Positions 35,801-43,623 of a stretch of DNA of 64,000 nucleotides are shown here, one piece after another. The position numbers and the translations under genes were made by a program. Origin of the DNA: Metaruminococcus_A gallistercoris (GTDB taxonomy: Bacteria; Bacillota; Clostridia; Oscillospirales; Ruminococcaceae); assembly GCA_904394975.1 (NCBI GenBank), contig CAJFNQ010000017.1, forward strand, positions 1 to 64,000, read 5' to 3'. Below the pieces are notes generated by a model. The model worked only from the letters and a program-made list of their open reading frames with translations, did no database searches and had not been told where the DNA came from. The first letter of the stretch is position 1. Every line of letters starts with the position of its first letter.

Positions 35801-38206
35801 TTGAAGTACGATTTTGGACAGGTCGAAAAAAAATGGCAGAAAATCTGGCAGGATAAAAATGTATTCGCTGCAAAAAACGACTACACTTTGCCGAAATATT
35901 ATGCTTTGGTTGAGTTTCCGTATCCTTCGGGACAGGGATTGCATGTTGGTCATCCGCGTTCTTATACGGCGCTTGACATTGTTGCGCGTAAGCGTCGGTT
36001 ACAGGGATACAATGTTCTGTACCCAATGGGATGGGATGCGTTTGGTCTTCCTACGGAAAACTATGCCATTAAAAATAAGATCCATCCAGAAATCGTTACA
36101 AAGCAGAATGTTGCACGTTTTAAAGAGCAGTTGATGTCTCTAGGCCTTTCGTTTGACTGGAACCGTGAAATCAACACAACGGATCCGGAGTATTACAAGT
36201 GGACTCAGTGGATCTTTTTACAGCTGTTTAAAAAAGGGCTGGCATATAAAAAAGAAATGTCGGTTAACTGGTGCACATCTTGTAAAGTCGTTCTGGCAAA
36301 TGAAGAGGTTGTCAATGGTGTATGTGAACGCTGTGGAGGCGAGGTAATCCACAAAGTTAAATCGCAGTGGATGTTGAAAATTACAGAATACGCACAGCGT
36401 CTGATTGATGATTTAGACGACGTGGACTATATTGACCGCGTTAAAATTTCTCAGAAAAACTGGATTGGCCGTTCAACCGGTGCCGAGGTGGAGTTTGATA
36501 CAACCGCAGGGGATGTACTCACGGTTTACACTACCCGTCCGGATACTCTTTACGGTGCCACTTACATGGTTATCTCTCCGGAACATCCACTCATTGAAAA
36601 ATGGGCCGACCGGATTGAAAATATGGAAGCGGTTCGCGCATATCAGGATGAATCTGCTAAAAAGTCGGATTTTGAACGTTCTGAAATGGTGAAGGAGAAA
36701 ACCGGCGTTCGACTGGAAGGCGTACAGGCCATCAATCCGGTCAACGATCGTGAAATCCCGATTTTTATTTCAGACTATGTTTTAATGACCTATGGAACCG
36801 GTGCAATCATGGCGGTTCCTGCGCATGATACCCGCGACTATGATTTTGCGAAAGCGTTCAATCTTCCTGTTATTGAAGTGGTAGCGGGCGGTGACGTTGA
36901 AAAAGAAGCGTTTACTGACTGCGCGACCGGAACAATGGTCAACTCCGGTATTTTAAACGGCCTTTCTGTTGAAGAAGCCAAGAAAAAGATTATTGACTGG
37001 CTGGAGGAAAACCACAAAGGTCGTCCGAAGGTGAATTATAAATTACGTGACTGGGTTTTTTCACGTCAGCGCTTCTGGGGTGAGCCGATTCCGATCGTTT
37101 ATTGTGAGAAATGCGGTTATGTTCCGATTCCGGAAAGCGAGCTTCCGCTCCGCTTGCCTGAGGTAGAGTCGTTTGAGCCGACGGACGACGGTGAATCTCC
37201 GCTTTCTAAAATTGACAGCTTTGTCAATACGGTTTGTCCGCATTGCGGCGGTCCGGCGAAACGTGAGACCGATACAATGCCCCAGTGGGCTGGTTCTTCC
37301 TGGTACTTTATGCGTTACTGTGATCCGCACAATCCAAATGCGCTCGCTTCCAAAGAAGCCCTGGATTACTGGCTCCCGGTTGACTGGTATAACGGTGGTA
37401 TGGAGCACACAACCCTTCATCTGCTTTATTCGCGTTTCTGGCATAAATTCCTTTATGATATTGGCGTTGTCAGCACCAAAGAGCCGTATGCAAAACGTAC
37501 CAGCCACGGTATGATTTTGGGTGAAAACGGCGAGAAGATGAGTAAGTCTCGTGGCAATGTTGTCAATCCGGATGAGATTGTTCGCGAATATGGTGCGGAT
37601 ACTATGCGCCTTTACGAAATGTTTATCGGGGACTTTGAAAAGAGCGCGCCGTGGAGTTCTGCGAGCATTAAGGGATGTAAACGTTTCCTTGACCGTATTT
37701 GGGCGTTGCAGGATGTTGTGGTGGACGGTGATACCTACCGTGATGAATTGAGAGCATCTTTCCATAAAACCATAAAGAAAGTAACAGAGGATATTGAGGA
37801 ACTCAAGTTCAACACAGCGATTGCTTCCATGATGAGCCTGTTGAATCAGATTGCGGCAGTTGGCAGCATTAATCGCGCAGAATTTAAAACGTTTCTTATT
37901 CTGTTGAATCCATTTGCGCCGCATATTACTGAAGAATTATTTGAACAGATGAATTATGGCGGCATGGTTACAGAAGCTTCTTGGCCGACTTATGATGAGG
38001 CAGAGTGCGTGGAAGATACTATCGAGCTTGTCGTACAGGTCAACGGAAAACTCCGTGGAAAACTTGTTGTTGCGGCCGATATTTCGAAAGATGGTGCAAT
38101 CAGCGCAGCAAAAGAAGAGCCACACGTAAAAGAAGCGATTAGTGGTAAAAATGTTGTAAAAGAAATCTATGTTCCGGGCAAACTTGTGAACATTGTTGCA
38201 AAATAA
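35801..38206 (+). CDS. leuS: Leucyl-tRNA synthetase
   Basis: This class I enzyme charges tRNA-Leu. HVGH (in GQGLHVGHPRS) and KMSKS (residues 579-583) form the ATP site. The CP1 editing domain is inserted at about 220-410, with TTRPDTLYG and the MAVPAHDTRDYDFA threonine-rich editing core. A zinc-type CEKC...CPHC pair is seen near 435-475. The start is TTG 35801, after GAAGGGAAAG, two bases after rsfS. There is no T-box before it, since it lies inside the operon. Confidence 0.97.
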   Translation: MKYDFGQVEKKWQKIWQDKNVFAAKNDYTLPKYYALVEFPYPSGQGLHVGHPRSYTALDIVARKRRLQGYNVLYPMGWDAFGLPTENYAIKNKIHPEIVTKQNVARFKEQLMSLGLSFDWNREINTTDPEYYKWTQWIFLQLFKKGLAYKKEMSVNWCTSCKVVLANEEVVNGVCERCGGEVIHKVKSQWMLKITEYAQRLIDDLDDVDYIDRVKISQKNWIGRSTGAEVEFDTTAGDVLTVYTTRPDTLYGATYMVISPEHPLIEKWADRIENMEAVRAYQDESAKKSDFERSEMVKEKTGVRLEGVQAINPVNDREIPIFISDYVLMTYGTGAIMAVPAHDTRDYDFAKAFNLPVIEVVAGGDVEKEAFTDCATGTMVNSGILNGLSVEEAKKKIIDWLEENHKGRPKVNYKLRDWVFSRQRFWGEPIPIVYCEKCGYVPIPESELPLRLPEVESFEPTDDGESPLSKIDSFVNTVCPHCGGPAKRETDTMPQWAGSSWYFMRYCDPHNPNALASKEALDYWLPVDWYNGGMEHTTLHLLYSRFWHKFLYDIGVVSTKEPYAKRTSHGMILGENGEKMSKSRGNVVNPDEIVREYGADTMRLYEMFIGDFEKSAPWSSASIKGCKRFLDRIWALQDVVVDGDTYRDELRASFHKTIKKVTEDIEELKFNTAIASMMSLLNQIAAVGSINRAEFKTFLILLNPFAPHITEELFEQMNYGGMVTEASWPTYDEAECVEDTIELVVQVNGKLRGKLVVAADISKDGAISAAKEEPHVKEAISGKNVVKEIYVPGKLVNIVAK

Positions 38207-38230
38207 CAGGTTTCAGTTTTAAATTTAGTC

Positions 38231-38260
38231 TTGACAGATAGTATTTGTCCGGTGTATAAT
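38231..38260 (+). promoter_or_regulatory. Promoter of rpsU
   Basis: TTGACA at 38231-38236 and TATAAT at 38255-38260 are both perfect and 18 bases apart. The start should be near 38267, leaving a leader of about 50 bases. Confidence 0.9.
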
Positions 38261-38283
38261 AGTTTCATTGAGTTGTTTTTAAC

Positions 38284-38306
38284 CTCTGCCTTTGGGGCAA
38301 AGGGAG
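38284..38306 (+). promoter_or_regulatory. Leader hairpin that covers the rpsU ribosome site
   Basis: CCTTTG (38289-38294) pairs perfectly with CAAAGG (38298-38303) around GGG, and CTC (38284-38286) can pair with GAG (38304-38306). The 3' arm contains most of the ribosome site AAAGGGAGGG (38299-38308). The fold could therefore limit rpsU translation. This is read from the sequence; regulation is inferred. Confidence 0.5.
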
Positions 38307-38316
38307 GGAATAGAAA

Positions 38317-38493
38317 GTGTCAGAAATCAGAGTAAAAGACAATGAGTCTTTGGACAGCGCTTTGAGAAGATTTAAACGGTCTTGTGCAAAGGCTGGCGTT
38401 TTGGCTGAAGTTCGTAAAAGAGAACATTACGAAAAACCTTCTGTAAAACGCAAGAAAAAGTCTGAAGCTGCGCGTAAGCGTAAATTCAAGTAA
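38317..38493 (+). CDS. rpsU: 30S ribosomal protein S21
   Basis: S21 is a small basic protein of the 30S platform. The 58-residue product reads MSEIRVKDNESLDSALRRF at the start and ends in a Lys/Arg-rich tail (RKKKSEAARKRKFK), both typical of S21. The start is GTG 38317, eight bases after AAAGGGAGGG. It has its own consensus promoter and terminator, so it is monocistronic. The leader hairpin suggests a translational control point. Confidence 0.95.
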   Translation: MSEIRVKDNESLDSALRRFKRSCAKAGVLAEVRKREHYEKPSVKRKKKSEAARKRKFK

Positions 38494-38511
38494 TTGCTAC
38501 TTAAATTGCAG

Positions 38512-38542
38512 AAAAGCGGACGCATCAGCGCCCGCTTTTTTG
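38512..38542 (+). terminator. Terminator after rpsU
   Basis: AAAAGCGG pairs with CCGCTTTT, and CGC with GCG inside after one mismatch. TTTTTT follows. Confidence 0.88.
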
Positions 38543-38564
38543 TTTAAAGAAAAGGGGTGTTCGT

Positions 38565-39062
38565 GTGTCTCTTTTTTTACCGGATTTTACTTTTCAGTCG
38601 GTTGTTGATCTTTCTCCTAAGTTTTTAATGGATCATGGAATCCGTCTCGTTTTGCTGGATGTTGATAATACGCTTGCAATGCATGGACATCCCATGCCAG
38701 AAGAAGGCGTTCTCACTTGGCTGGAAAGTTTACAAAACACTGGAATTTCTGCGGCGATTGTATCCAATAACAGTAAAAGCCGGGTACAACCCTTTGCCGA
38801 ACAGCTTGGGCTGCCCTTCGTTTCACGCAGTTGTAAGCCGATTGGATTTGGAATTCGTGCATTTTGTAAATCTATGGGGATTTTAAAAAATGAAGCCGCT
38901 ATGGTTGGCGATCAAATTCTAACCGATATTGCTGCCGGCAATCTTCATGGATTGACAACGATTCTGGTAGAACCGTTTGAATTGGAAAATGGTCCGTTTT
39001 TTCGCGTAAAGCGCAAATGGGAACATCATTATAAATCTCACCATATAAAACGAAAGGAATGA
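38565..39062 (+). CDS. YqeG family HAD phosphatase
   Basis: A HAD-superfamily IIIA phosphatase of the YqeG type, 165 residues. The catalytic LLDVDNTLAMHG supplies the two Asp of DxD; motif II is AIVSNNSKSR, and motif IV is VGDQILTDIAAGN. Yeast and plant relatives (Gep4) dephosphorylate phosphatidylglycerophosphate, so a lipid role is possible but unproven. The start is GTG 38565 after AAAGGGGTG. The stop overlaps the next gene's upstream ATG. Confidence 0.9.
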   Translation: MSLFLPDFTFQSVVDLSPKFLMDHGIRLVLLDVDNTLAMHGHPMPEEGVLTWLESLQNTGISAAIVSNNSKSRVQPFAEQLGLPFVSRSCKPIGFGIRAFCKSMGILKNEAAMVGDQILTDIAAGNLHGLTTILVEPFELENGPFFRVKRKWEHHYKSHHIKRKE

Positions 39063-39067
39063 AACCA

Positions 39068-39922
39068 ATGGGAGCTTTGTTTGGCCCGGCTGGAAACGCA
39101 CAAAGTTTTTCGGAAATGGGATATAAGCGTCAGGATCAGATTCCTGATTATCTTAGCGTTTTTGGATTGACTGCATATGAATATCAGTGTGGGCGCGGCG
39201 TTCGAGTAAACGCGGAAAATGCAAGAAAATTTAAGGAGAATGCAGAAGAAAAACAAATTCGTGTTTCTTTGCATACGCCATATTATATTTCACTTTCCAG
39301 TGTCGAAAAAGAAAAACGTGATAAAAGTATTGATTATGTATTACAAAGCGCAGAAGCTGCACATATGCTGGGAGCCACGCGCTTGATCGTTCATTCCGGC
39401 TCCTGCGGGAAAATCAGCAGAGAGGAAGCTCTGTCTTTGGCAAGTGATACGGTAAAACGCTGTTTGAGTGCCATGGACGAACATGGTTATGGTGACTTGA
39501 CCTTTTGTCCGGAGACAATGGGAAAGGTGAATCAGCTGGGAAATCTGGAAGAGGTTATGTCTTTGTGCGAACTGGATGAAAGATTGATTCCGTGTATTGA
39601 TTTTGGCCATTTAAATGCCAGAACACTGGGGCAGATGAATACCAAGGAGCAGTTCGAATTCGTGCTTGACACCATTGAAAATCGGCTTGGGCATGACAGG
39701 CTCAATGTGTTCCATTCCCATTTTAGTAAAATACAGTATACCGATCCGGGAGGAGAGAAAACACATTTGACTTTTGAGGATACTGTTTATGGTCCGGACT
39801 TTGAACCGTTGGCAGAGTTGATCGCTAAAAAGAACCTTTCTCCTGTTTTTATTTGCGAATCAGCCGGTACGCAGGCCGAGGATGCTCGTACGATGATGCA
39901 GATGTACCAAGCTTGCTTGTAA
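39068..39922 (+). CDS. Endonuclease IV-like TIM barrel protein
   Basis: The protein has the fold of AP endonuclease family 2. Compared with Escherichia coli Nfo the expected metal ligands are mostly kept: His in SLHTPYY, His in IVHSGSCG, Glu in CPETMGK, Asp and His in CIDFGHLNAR, His in HSHFSK and Glu in ICESAGT. The Nfo DRH pair is changed: here the sequence near it is GGEKTH. It may still be a repair enzyme at abasic sites, or a sugar-related barrel. An ATG at 39059 overlaps the yqeG stop, but AAAGGA at 39053-39058 favours ATG 39068, giving 284 residues. It lies before aroQ. Confidence 0.78.
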   Translation: MGALFGPAGNAQSFSEMGYKRQDQIPDYLSVFGLTAYEYQCGRGVRVNAENARKFKENAEEKQIRVSLHTPYYISLSSVEKEKRDKSIDYVLQSAEAAHMLGATRLIVHSGSCGKISREEALSLASDTVKRCLSAMDEHGYGDLTFCPETMGKVNQLGNLEEVMSLCELDERLIPCIDFGHLNARTLGQMNTKEQFEFVLDTIENRLGHDRLNVFHSHFSKIQYTDPGGEKTHLTFEDTVYGPDFEPLAELIAKKNLSPVFICESAGTQAEDARTMMQMYQACL

Positions 39923-39946
39923 CTTCAATTATGGAGGCGCTTTATT

Positions 39947-40381
39947 ATGAAAAAGAAAGTTGTTGTCATTCATGGACCGAATCTGAATATGACAGGGGAA
40001 CGTGAAACCAGCATTTACGGAAAAGAAACGTTGGATGATATCAACAAACTGATCCTTCAGCATGCTTCTGCGCTTTCACTGGAATGTGAAATTTTTCAGT
40101 CGAATCACGAAGGGGCGATTATTGATAAAATTCATGAGATCCGCAATCAATGCGACGGAGTTGTAATTAACGCAGGCGCATATACCCATTACAGTTATGC
40201 TATTCGTGATGCAATCGCGCTTTTAAAGATTCCCTGTGTTGAAGTTCATCTTTCAAATATTCATGGCAGAGAGGAATTTCGCCATCATTCAGTGATTGCC
40301 CCTGTATGTGTGGGGCAGATTGCAGGCTTTGGAAAATACAGTTATCTGCTTGCGTTGGACGGATTAAAACCATTGCTATAA
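39947..40381 (+). CDS. aroQ: Type II 3-dehydroquinate dehydratase
   Basis: AroQ dehydrates 3-dehydroquinate in the shikimate pathway. Its motifs are intact: IHGPNLNMTGERETSIYG at the start with the catalytic Tyr of YG, QSNHEGAIID, NAGAYTHYSYAIRDA and EVHLSNIHGREEFRHHS with the catalytic His. The length of 144 residues is normal for the small dodecameric type. ATGGAGG precedes the ATG. No other shikimate gene lies nearby. Confidence 0.97.
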   Translation: MKKKVVVIHGPNLNMTGERETSIYGKETLDDINKLILQHASALSLECEIFQSNHEGAIIDKIHEIRNQCDGVVINAGAYTHYSYAIRDAIALLKIPCVEVHLSNIHGREEFRHHSVIAPVCVGQIAGFGKYSYLLALDGLKPLL

Positions 40382-40397
40382 GAAAGGGGAAATTTAA

Positions 40398-41471
40398 ATG
40401 GCTGGATCTCGTTTGCAGAATGCAGCAGAACTTTTACCCGATGAAGCAGATGGTGCTCTTATTACTTCATCGTATGGCAGGCAGTATCTTCTTCATTTTC
40501 ACTCCACTGCCGGTGTGTTGCTGTTGACCCGCAGAAAAGCCATGTTTTTTGTGGATTCTCGCTATATAGAACGAGCGCAGAAAGAAATTGAAAACTGCGA
40601 GGTGCATTTACTGACTTCTGCTTCAAAGCAACTTCCTGAAGCCGTGCAGCAGCTTGGAATTAAACACTTGGTTGTAGAAAGCTCTTATATGACAATGCGG
40701 GAGTTTTCTTATTATCAAAAGTTGTTTTCCGGTGTTGAGCTTCTGTCTTCCAATGTGTTTGATACTGCGCTTTTAAAAATGCGCAGTGTAAAAACTCCTG
40801 ATGAGTTAGTCGCAATGAAGAATGCGCAGAAAATTACTGATTTGGCATTTGCTGAAATTTGTAATTATATCCGAGTAGGAGTGACTGAAAAGCAAATCGC
40901 CGCACGTCTTGAATATGAAATGAAGTGCCTTGGCGCAGATGGGTTTGCGTTTGATACCATTGTGGTTTCCGGTAAAAATTCTTCAATGCCGCACGGTGTT
41001 CCTACTGAAAAGCCGGTGGAAACAGGGGATTTTATCACCATGGATTTCGGCGCGTTAAAAGATGGCTATTGCAGTGATATGACGCGTACGGTTACGGTTG
41101 GAGCCGTGAGCGAAGAACAGAAACGAGTTTATAGCACAGTCTTGGAAGCACAGAAACGCGCGCTGAATGCAATTGCGCCAGGGGCGGTTTGCAATAAAAT
41201 TGATGCAGTAGCGCGGGATTATATTGATTCAGCAGGATATGCCGGTTGTTTTGGCCATGGGTTGGGACACAGTCTTGGTATAGAAATTCATGAATCCCCC
41301 GCATATAATTTAAGTGATCAGACAAAACTTTTGCCGGGTATGGTTCTTTCGGTAGAACCGGGTATTTATCTGCCGGGGAAATTTGGCGTTCGAATTGAAG
41401 ATGTCGCGGTTATAACCGATGACGGTTATGAAAATTTGACACACAGCCCGAAAGAACTGATCGAGCTTTAA
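40398..41471 (+). CDS. M24 family Xaa-Pro aminopeptidase
   Basis: This metallopeptidase removes an N-terminal residue before proline. An N-terminal creatinase-type domain (about 1-125) is followed by the pita-bread catalytic domain with five metal ligands: MDFGALKDGYCSDMTRT (two Asp), HGLGHSLGIEIHE (His), SVEPGIYLPG (Glu) and VRIEDVAVIT (Glu). Length is 357 residues. AGAAAGGGG precedes the ATG. The gene regularly sits just before efp in Firmicutes, as here; whether the enzyme processes specific targets is unknown. Confidence 0.93.
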   Translation: MAGSRLQNAAELLPDEADGALITSSYGRQYLLHFHSTAGVLLLTRRKAMFFVDSRYIERAQKEIENCEVHLLTSASKQLPEAVQQLGIKHLVVESSYMTMREFSYYQKLFSGVELLSSNVFDTALLKMRSVKTPDELVAMKNAQKITDLAFAEICNYIRVGVTEKQIAARLEYEMKCLGADGFAFDTIVVSGKNSSMPHGVPTEKPVETGDFITMDFGALKDGYCSDMTRTVTVGAVSEEQKRVYSTVLEAQKRALNAIAPGAVCNKIDAVARDYIDSAGYAGCFGHGLGHSLGIEIHESPAYNLSDQTKLLPGMVLSVEPGIYLPGKFGVRIEDVAVITDDGYENLTHSPKELIEL

Positions 41472-41479
41472 AATTATAC

Positions 41480-41508
41480 TTGTAATTAGTGAGAATATAG
41501 GGTAAAAT
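41480..41508 (+). promoter_or_regulatory. Promoter of efp
   Basis: TTGTAA at 41480-41485 and TAAAAT at 41503-41508 are 17 bases apart. The start near 41515 is about 30 bases before the ATG. Confidence 0.55.
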
Positions 41509-41545
41509 AATACACATAAGACATAAAGACTACGGAGGTTTATCT

Positions 41546-42103
41546 ATGATATCTGCAGGTGAATTCAGAAACGGTCTTACATTTGATATGGACGGAAACG
41601 TATATCAGGTAATAGAGTTTCAGCATGTAAAACCGGGTAAAGGTGCTGCATTTGTTCGTACAAAAATTAAAAATGTTATTACCGGCGCTGTGACTGAGCG
41701 TACTTTCAGCCCGACTGAAAAGTTTGAAAATGCTTTTGTTGAGCGTAAAGACATGGAATATTCCTATAACGACGGAAATCTTTATTATTTTATGGATATG
41801 GAAACCTATGAATTGGTTCCGATTGATGAGTCCAAACTCGGTGACAGCTTCCGTTTTGTAAAAGAGAATATGGTTTGTAAGATTCTTTCTTATAAAGGAA
41901 ATGTTTTCGGTATTGAACCGCCGAACTTTGTAGAGCTTGAAGTCACTCAGACTGATCCGGGCTTTAAAGGTGATACAGCGACAAACGCAACCAAACCGGC
42001 TACTCTTGAAACAGGTGCGGAAGTTCGCGTTCCGCTGTTTATCAATCAAGGCGATCGTATCCGCATTGATACCAGAACCGGCGAGTATATGGAACGCGCA
42101 TAA
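41546..42103 (+). CDS. efp: Elongation factor P
   Basis: EF-P rescues ribosomes stalled at consecutive prolines. Three beta domains are visible; the loop HVKPGKGAAF holds Lys32, the site of modification in many species. DPGFKGDTATNATKPA and the C-terminal RIDTRTGEYMERA are typical. At 185 residues it is complete. CGGAGG precedes the ATG. No modification enzyme (EpmA or YmfI type) is nearby. Confidence 0.97.
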   Translation: MISAGEFRNGLTFDMDGNVYQVIEFQHVKPGKGAAFVRTKIKNVITGAVTERTFSPTEKFENAFVERKDMEYSYNDGNLYYFMDMETYELVPIDESKLGDSFRFVKENMVCKILSYKGNVFGIEPPNFVELEVTQTDPGFKGDTATNATKPATLETGAEVRVPLFINQGDRIRIDTRTGEYMERA

Positions 42104-42145
42104 GCGTTATATGAGTTTATAAATTGAATGGGAGGTTATGCACAA

Positions 42146-42595
42146 ATGGGCATTACTGAAAAAGTTGCTTACCTGAAAGGGCTTCTGGCGGGGCTTGACC
42201 TGAAAGAGGATTCCAAAGAGTCAAAGTTGTTCCATGCAATTCTTGACACACTGGATGAAATGGCGATGGCAATTACCGATCTTGAAGAGAATCAGGGAGA
42301 AATCGAAGAGCTTGTCTCAATCATTGATGAGGATCTTGGTAATCTGGAAGAAGACTATTATGATCTGGATGACGATGATGACGATTTCGACGATGAAGAT
42401 GAATACTATGAAGTTGTTTGCCCAACTTGTGGTGAGACCATCTGCCTTGATGAGGAAATGCTCGATGAAGGTGAAATGGTTTGCCCGAACTGCGGCGAAA
42501 ACCTTGAATTCGATTTAGATTCTGTTGATGATTCCTGCGGCTGTGATTGCGATTGTGGCTGTCATGATAAAGATGGTGAGGATGTCAACGAATAA
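42146..42595 (+). CDS. CD1247-type zinc protein with acidic linker and Cys-rich tail
   Basis: The N-terminal 60 residues match what is annotated in Clostridia as a CD1247 N-terminal domain (GITEKVAYLKGLLAGL), a helical region of unknown role. A strongly acidic stretch follows (about 61-87, with DLDDDDDDFDDED). A zinc ribbon uses Cys92/Cys95 and Cys113/Cys116. The end is unusual: CGCDCDCGCH at 131-140 puts five cysteines and a histidine in ten residues. GGGAGG at 42130-42135 favours ATG 42146 over ATG 42128, giving 149 residues. The protein follows efp by 42 bases and precedes a riboswitch. Metal binding is likely; the function is unknown. Confidence 0.75.
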   Translation: MGITEKVAYLKGLLAGLDLKEDSKESKLFHAILDTLDEMAMAITDLEENQGEIEELVSIIDEDLGNLEEDYYDLDDDDDDFDDEDEYYEVVCPTCGETICLDEEMLDEGEMVCPNCGENLEFDLDSVDDSCGCDCDCGCHDKDGEDVNE

Positions 42596-42624
42596 ATTTT
42601 AGTTCGATAAATTTAATAGTTATC

Positions 42625-42744
42625 TGTTTCAGGGCGGAGTGAAATTCTCCACCGGTGGTAATAAAGGGTTACCTTTTAGTCCACGAGCTTTGCTGACTCT
42701 GGTGTGATTCCAGGACCGACGGTATAGTCCGGATGAAAGAAACA
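42625..42744 (+). promoter_or_regulatory. FMN riboswitch (RFN element)
   Basis: The conserved RFN blocks appear in order: AGGGCGGAGTGAAATTC, CACCGGTGG, then GGTGTGATTCCAGGACC and GACGGTATAGTCCGGATG. The closing helix pairs TGTTTC (42625-42630) with GAAACA (42739-42744). It controls the riboflavin transporter gene downstream through the terminator at 42772-42803. I did not find a convincing promoter in the 30 bases before it. Confidence 0.96.
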
Positions 42745-42771
42745 AAAAACGTTTTATACGCTGATTTTGTG

Positions 42772-42803
42772 CGCCCTTGAGATGATTCTCAAGGGCGTTT
42801 TTT
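42772..42803 (+). terminator. FMN riboswitch expression-platform terminator
   Basis: A perfect 11-base stem, CGCCCTTGAGA with TCTCAAGGGCG, has loop TGAT and is followed by TTTTTT. FMN binding should favour it and shut off ribU. Confidence 0.92.
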
Positions 42804-42857
42804 CCTTCAAACAGGTACTATTGGTTTATAAAATATTTTATTTTTGGAGGAAAAAGT

Positions 42858-43418
42858 ATGTCTCAGTCTCATGCAACAACAAAAAAACTCTGTACGTTAG
42901 GCCTTTTGTGCGCAATTTCGATTGTGCTGGTCTGCTTTGTTCATTTTCCGCTGTTTCCGGCAGCATCGTTTTTGGAATATGATCCGGCGGATATTCCCAT
43001 CTTTTTAGGCACGTTTTTATTCGGGCCGATTGCCGGATTGCTTTTAACGATTGTAACATCAATCATTCAGGGGTTGACTGTCAGTGCATCCAGCGGCTTT
43101 ATTGGAATTATCATGCATATTTTAGCTACGGGAAGTTTTGTGGTTGTTTTTGGCTTGATAACTCGTAAAAATAAAAATATCAAACGTTCCATTATTGCGT
43201 TGATTGCGGGAATCATTACAATGACCGCTGTAATGATGCTTTGTAATCTGATCTTTACGCCGATTTTTATGGGAACACCGGTGGATGCGGTTTTGCAGAT
43301 GATGCTTCCCATTATTCTGCCGTTTAATTTGATTAAAGCCATTATTAATGGGGTCGTTGCGTTTTTGCTCAGCAAATCATTACATATGGCATTAAAAAAT
43401 TATTTTGATTTTGCTTGA
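42858..43418 (+). CDS. ribU: Riboflavin ECF transporter S component RibU
   Basis: RibU captures riboflavin in the membrane and joins the shared ECF module (EcfA, EcfA', EcfT) for import. Five to six hydrophobic helices are visible, and the conserved stretch FLEYDPADIPIFLGTFLFGP is a RibU hallmark. The FMN riboswitch and its terminator directly upstream confirm the substrate. Length is 186 residues; TTGGAGGAAA precedes the ATG. The energising components are not encoded in the window. Confidence 0.93.
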   Translation: MSQSHATTKKLCTLGLLCAISIVLVCFVHFPLFPAASFLEYDPADIPIFLGTFLFGPIAGLLLTIVTSIIQGLTVSASSGFIGIIMHILATGSFVVVFGLITRKNKNIKRSIIALIAGIITMTAVMMLCNLIFTPIFMGTPVDAVLQMMLPIILPFNLIKAIINGVVAFLLSKSLHMALKNYFDFA

Positions 43419-43443
43419 CAATTTTATTTGAAATTGATATAAT
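43415..43443 (+). promoter_or_regulatory. Consensus promoter of metK
   Basis: TTGACA at 43415-43420, a 17-base spacer and TATAAT at 43438-43443 with TGA before it match the full consensus including the extended -10. The -35 overlaps the ribU stop codon. Confidence 0.93.
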
Positions 43444-43461
43444 AATCAAGATAAATTATAA

Positions 43462-43555
43462 CCTTATCAAGAGTGGCTGAGGAATCAGGTCCTGCGAAGC
43501 CCGGCAACCTTTTCAGTAAGGTGCCAAATCCTGCGGTGTAAACCGAAAGATGAGG
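43462..43555 (+). promoter_or_regulatory. SAM-I riboswitch (S-box)
   Basis: P1 pairs CCTTATC (43462-43468) with GATGAGG (43549-43555). Inside are the S-box landmarks: AAGAGTGGCTGAGG, GAAGCCCGGCAACC, AAGGTGCCAAATCCTGC. AAACCGA at 43540-43546 can pair with TCGGTTT at 43579-43585, which would be the antiterminator that breaks the downstream terminator when SAM is low. It controls metK, whose product makes SAM. Confidence 0.96.
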
Positions 43556-43573
43556 AACGTATTTTAATGGTTC

Positions 43574-43605
43574 AGCACTCGGTTTTACCGGGTGCTTTAT
43601 TTTTG
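43574..43605 (+). terminator. SAM riboswitch expression-platform terminator
   Basis: A nine-base stem AGCACTCGG/CCGGGTGCT with one T-G pair and loop TTTTA is followed by a T-rich run. Confidence 0.88.
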
Positions 43606-43623
43606 CTTTTTAGGAGGATAATT

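Noticed and set aside
35770..35801. T-box riboswitch for leuS
   Set aside because: leuS starts two bases after rsfS in an operon; there is no leader space and no T-box sequence.
37061..37924. Long minus-strand frame of 287 codons inside leuS
   Set aside because: It lies entirely opposite a clear leuS reading frame, has no ribosome site and resembles no family; it is a codon-bias shadow.
42767..42982. Frame starting in the FMN riboswitch terminator
   Set aside because: It covers the terminator stem and runs into ribU in another frame; no start signal.
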